Below, piece by piece: positions 62,836 through 64,000 of a stretch of DNA of 64,000 nucleotides. The stretch's first letter is position 1; every line of letters starts with the position of its first letter. Under the pieces are notes generated by a model that was given only the letters and a program-made list of their open reading frames with translations, searched no databases and was not told where the DNA came from. This stretch comes from Arthrobacter sp. KBS0703 (GTDB lineage Bacteria; Actinomycetota; Actinomycetes; Actinomycetales; Micrococcaceae): positions 3,224,001 to 3,288,000 of the forward strand of contig NZ_MVDG02000001.1 in the NCBI RefSeq assembly GCF_002008315.2, in the 5' to 3' direction. The position numbers and the translations under genes were made by a program.

Positions 62836-63488
62836 CCGAGCTGACCTTCGGCGTCGTGGACATCCAGCCGGAGCCCTACGCCGCGGCCCCGCAGCTAACC
62901 GCACGGCTGCGGCTCACCGAGGCCACTGGAGCCGTGGTCCATGCCATCGCCCTGCGCTGCCAGGTCCGCATTCTGCCCCAGCGCCGCGGCTACGAGCCCG
63001 AGGAGGAGGACGGGCTCCTGGATCTCTTCGGTGATCGCGGCCGCTGGCCGACCACCCTCAAGTCATTTCTCTGGATGCAGTGCAGCACCATGGTGCAGGG
63101 GTTCACCGGGAGCACCGAGGTGGACCTGCCGCTGCCCTGCACGTTTGACTTCGACGTGGCAGCGGCCAAGTACCTGCATGCCCTGCGCGGCGGCGAGATC
63201 CCCCTGGAACTGCTGTTCTCCGGAACCGTCTTCACCAAGGGCGCGGCCGGATTCGGCGTGGAGCAGGTGCCGTGGGACCTCGAAGCCTCCTACCGGCTTC
63301 CCGTGGCGGCCTGGCACCGGCTGATGGACCAGTATTTCCCCAACGCCGGCTGGATCCGGCTGGACCGCGACGTCCTGGCGGCCCTGTCGCATTACAAGTC
63401 GGCGCGGGGCCTGACGTCCTGGGAGGCCGCGGTGGAAGCCCTGCTGGCCAAGGCAGCCGCCGGCGTGAGCGGAGACCCGCTCCGATGA
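62832..63488 (+). CDS. DUF6084-family hydrogenase-cluster protein
   Basis: This 218-aa protein starts at a GTG overlapping the previous stop (GTGA). The sequence TELTFGVVDIQPEPYAAAP, then ALRCQVRILPQRRGYEPEEE, LFGDRGRWPTTLKSFLWMQ and FTGSTEVDLPLPCTFDFDV fits DUF6084. It looks like a beta-rich soluble domain, with no redox motif. It occurs in high-affinity hydrogenase operons and its role is unknown. Confidence 0.8.
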   Translation: MTELTFGVVDIQPEPYAAAPQLTARLRLTEATGAVVHAIALRCQVRILPQRRGYEPEEEDGLLDLFGDRGRWPTTLKSFLWMQCSTMVQGFTGSTEVDLPLPCTFDFDVAAAKYLHALRGGEIPLELLFSGTVFTKGAAGFGVEQVPWDLEASYRLPVAAWHRLMDQYFPNAGWIRLDRDVLAALSHYKSARGLTSWEAAVEALLAKAAAGVSGDPLR

Positions 63489-64000
63489 ACATGAGCCTGA
63501 GCCTCGCCCGCGCGGTGGCGGATGCCGTCCTCTACGAGGGCTACCTGCTGTACCCGTACCGCGCGTCGTCGCAGAAGAACCAGGCCCGCTGGCAGTTTGG
63601 CATCCTCGGTCCGCCCGGCGCCGCCGAGGCCGGCGCCGGGGAGGAACCGCACATGTTCGCCGACTGCCTGCTGGCCCCGGGTCCGCAGGCAGAGCTGGAA
63701 GTCCATCTGCGCTTCCTGCAGCTGCAGTCGCGCGTCGCTGAAGAAGCGGACGACGGCGGCGGGTTCAGGCCGGTGGATGAGCTCGCCGTCGGTGCCGCGC
63801 GCTGGCTGAGCTGGGACGAGGCCGTCGAACAGGAAGTCAGCCTGGGACCTTTTCCGTGGCCCGGCTCCAGGAGGCAGGACTGGTCCTGCCGGTGACCGTT
63901 CCCGCGGGCCGGGACGTCGAGGAGCTCGCCGGCAGCGTCGGCCAGGCTGCCGGCCGGCTGGTGCGCCGCCGTCGTGCCCTGCACGGGGAAGTCAGGCTGG
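63485..64000 (+). CDS. Conserved hydrogenase-operon protein, partial (frameshift near 63851)
   Basis: The ATG overlaps the previous stop (ATGA). The N-terminal SLARAVADAVLYEGYLLYPYRA and SSQKNQARWQFGILGPPGA are typical of a conserved group 1h operon protein. After EQEVSLGPF the original frame soon stops at 63895. A one-base deletion in CCTTTTCC near 63851 would continue as VARLQEAGLVLPVTVPAGRD through the window edge. The gene is therefore cut by the right edge. Function unknown. Confidence 0.72.

Overview
The window looks like a draft-assembly piece of a high-GC actinobacterial chromosome, most likely Micrococcaceae (Arthrobacter/Pseudarthrobacter type). This rests on GC-rich codon use, GTG/TTG starts, short overlapping operons, a YhgE/Pip exporter, a c-di-AMP riboswitch ahead of a cell-wall hydrolase, and a group 1h (formerly group 5) high-affinity [NiFe] hydrogenase. 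The genus is inferred, not proven.

Layout. 1-4218: tRNA-Arg(ACG), a GntR/FCD regulator, a flavin disulfide oxidoreductase, and a divergent CGNR regulator / LysE exporter pair. 4359-8692: an autoregulated ABC / YhgE / TetR / small membrane protein operon. 8614-13433: secreted VanY-type peptidase, SixA phosphatase, dodecin remnant, orphan winged-helix regulator, anchored envelope protein. 13633-22879: a cell-envelope block with a two-component system, a riboswitch-controlled transglycosylase, a GT2-GtrA fusion and two GT39-type transferases. 22934-30057: housekeeping (HAD, VOC, upp, PAP2, tadA), then a minus-strand set of winged-helix protein, GT4, pterin synthase-like protein and alcohol dehydrogenase-like protein. 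30184-32087: tRNA-Ser followed by two small gene cassettes bounded by tRNA/terminator-like repeats. 33269-40018: a coupled RND / short lipoprotein / RND operon. 40499-48938: lipoprotein, FAD-Rieske oxidoreductase, Lhr helicase and Nei-type glycosylase. 48999-56773: YczE/YczR pair, DUF4188/TetR pair, SRPBCC/HTH pair, pseudouridine synthase, macrodomain protein, DedA protein. 56990-64000: the hypA-hypB-hhyS-hhyL-HhyE-like-DUF5947-DUF6084 operon, which runs off the right edge.

Assembly quality matters for every reading of this window. Six identical 38-bp palindromes (at 4885, 8894, 26262, 48877, 53428 and 61566) are abutted Tn5/Nextera mosaic ends, i.e. untrimmed mate-pair junction adapter. Each breaks or truncates a gene or joins sequence falsely, and they create spurious peptides. 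Many real genes also carry one-base indels in GC-rich or homopolymer runs (5450, 12775-12890, 16566, 20170-20720, 21010-21540, 47545-47625, 63851). Genes described as frameshifted are more likely consensus errors than pseudogenes.

The most interesting biology is the complete-looking atmospheric-H2 oxidation operon with a NifU/four-Cys Rieske-like fusion, the outer-membrane-less RND-lipoprotein-RND operon, the pterin-synthase/glycosyltransferase module, the ABC protein without a Walker A lysine next to YhgE, and the tRNA-Ser cassette site.
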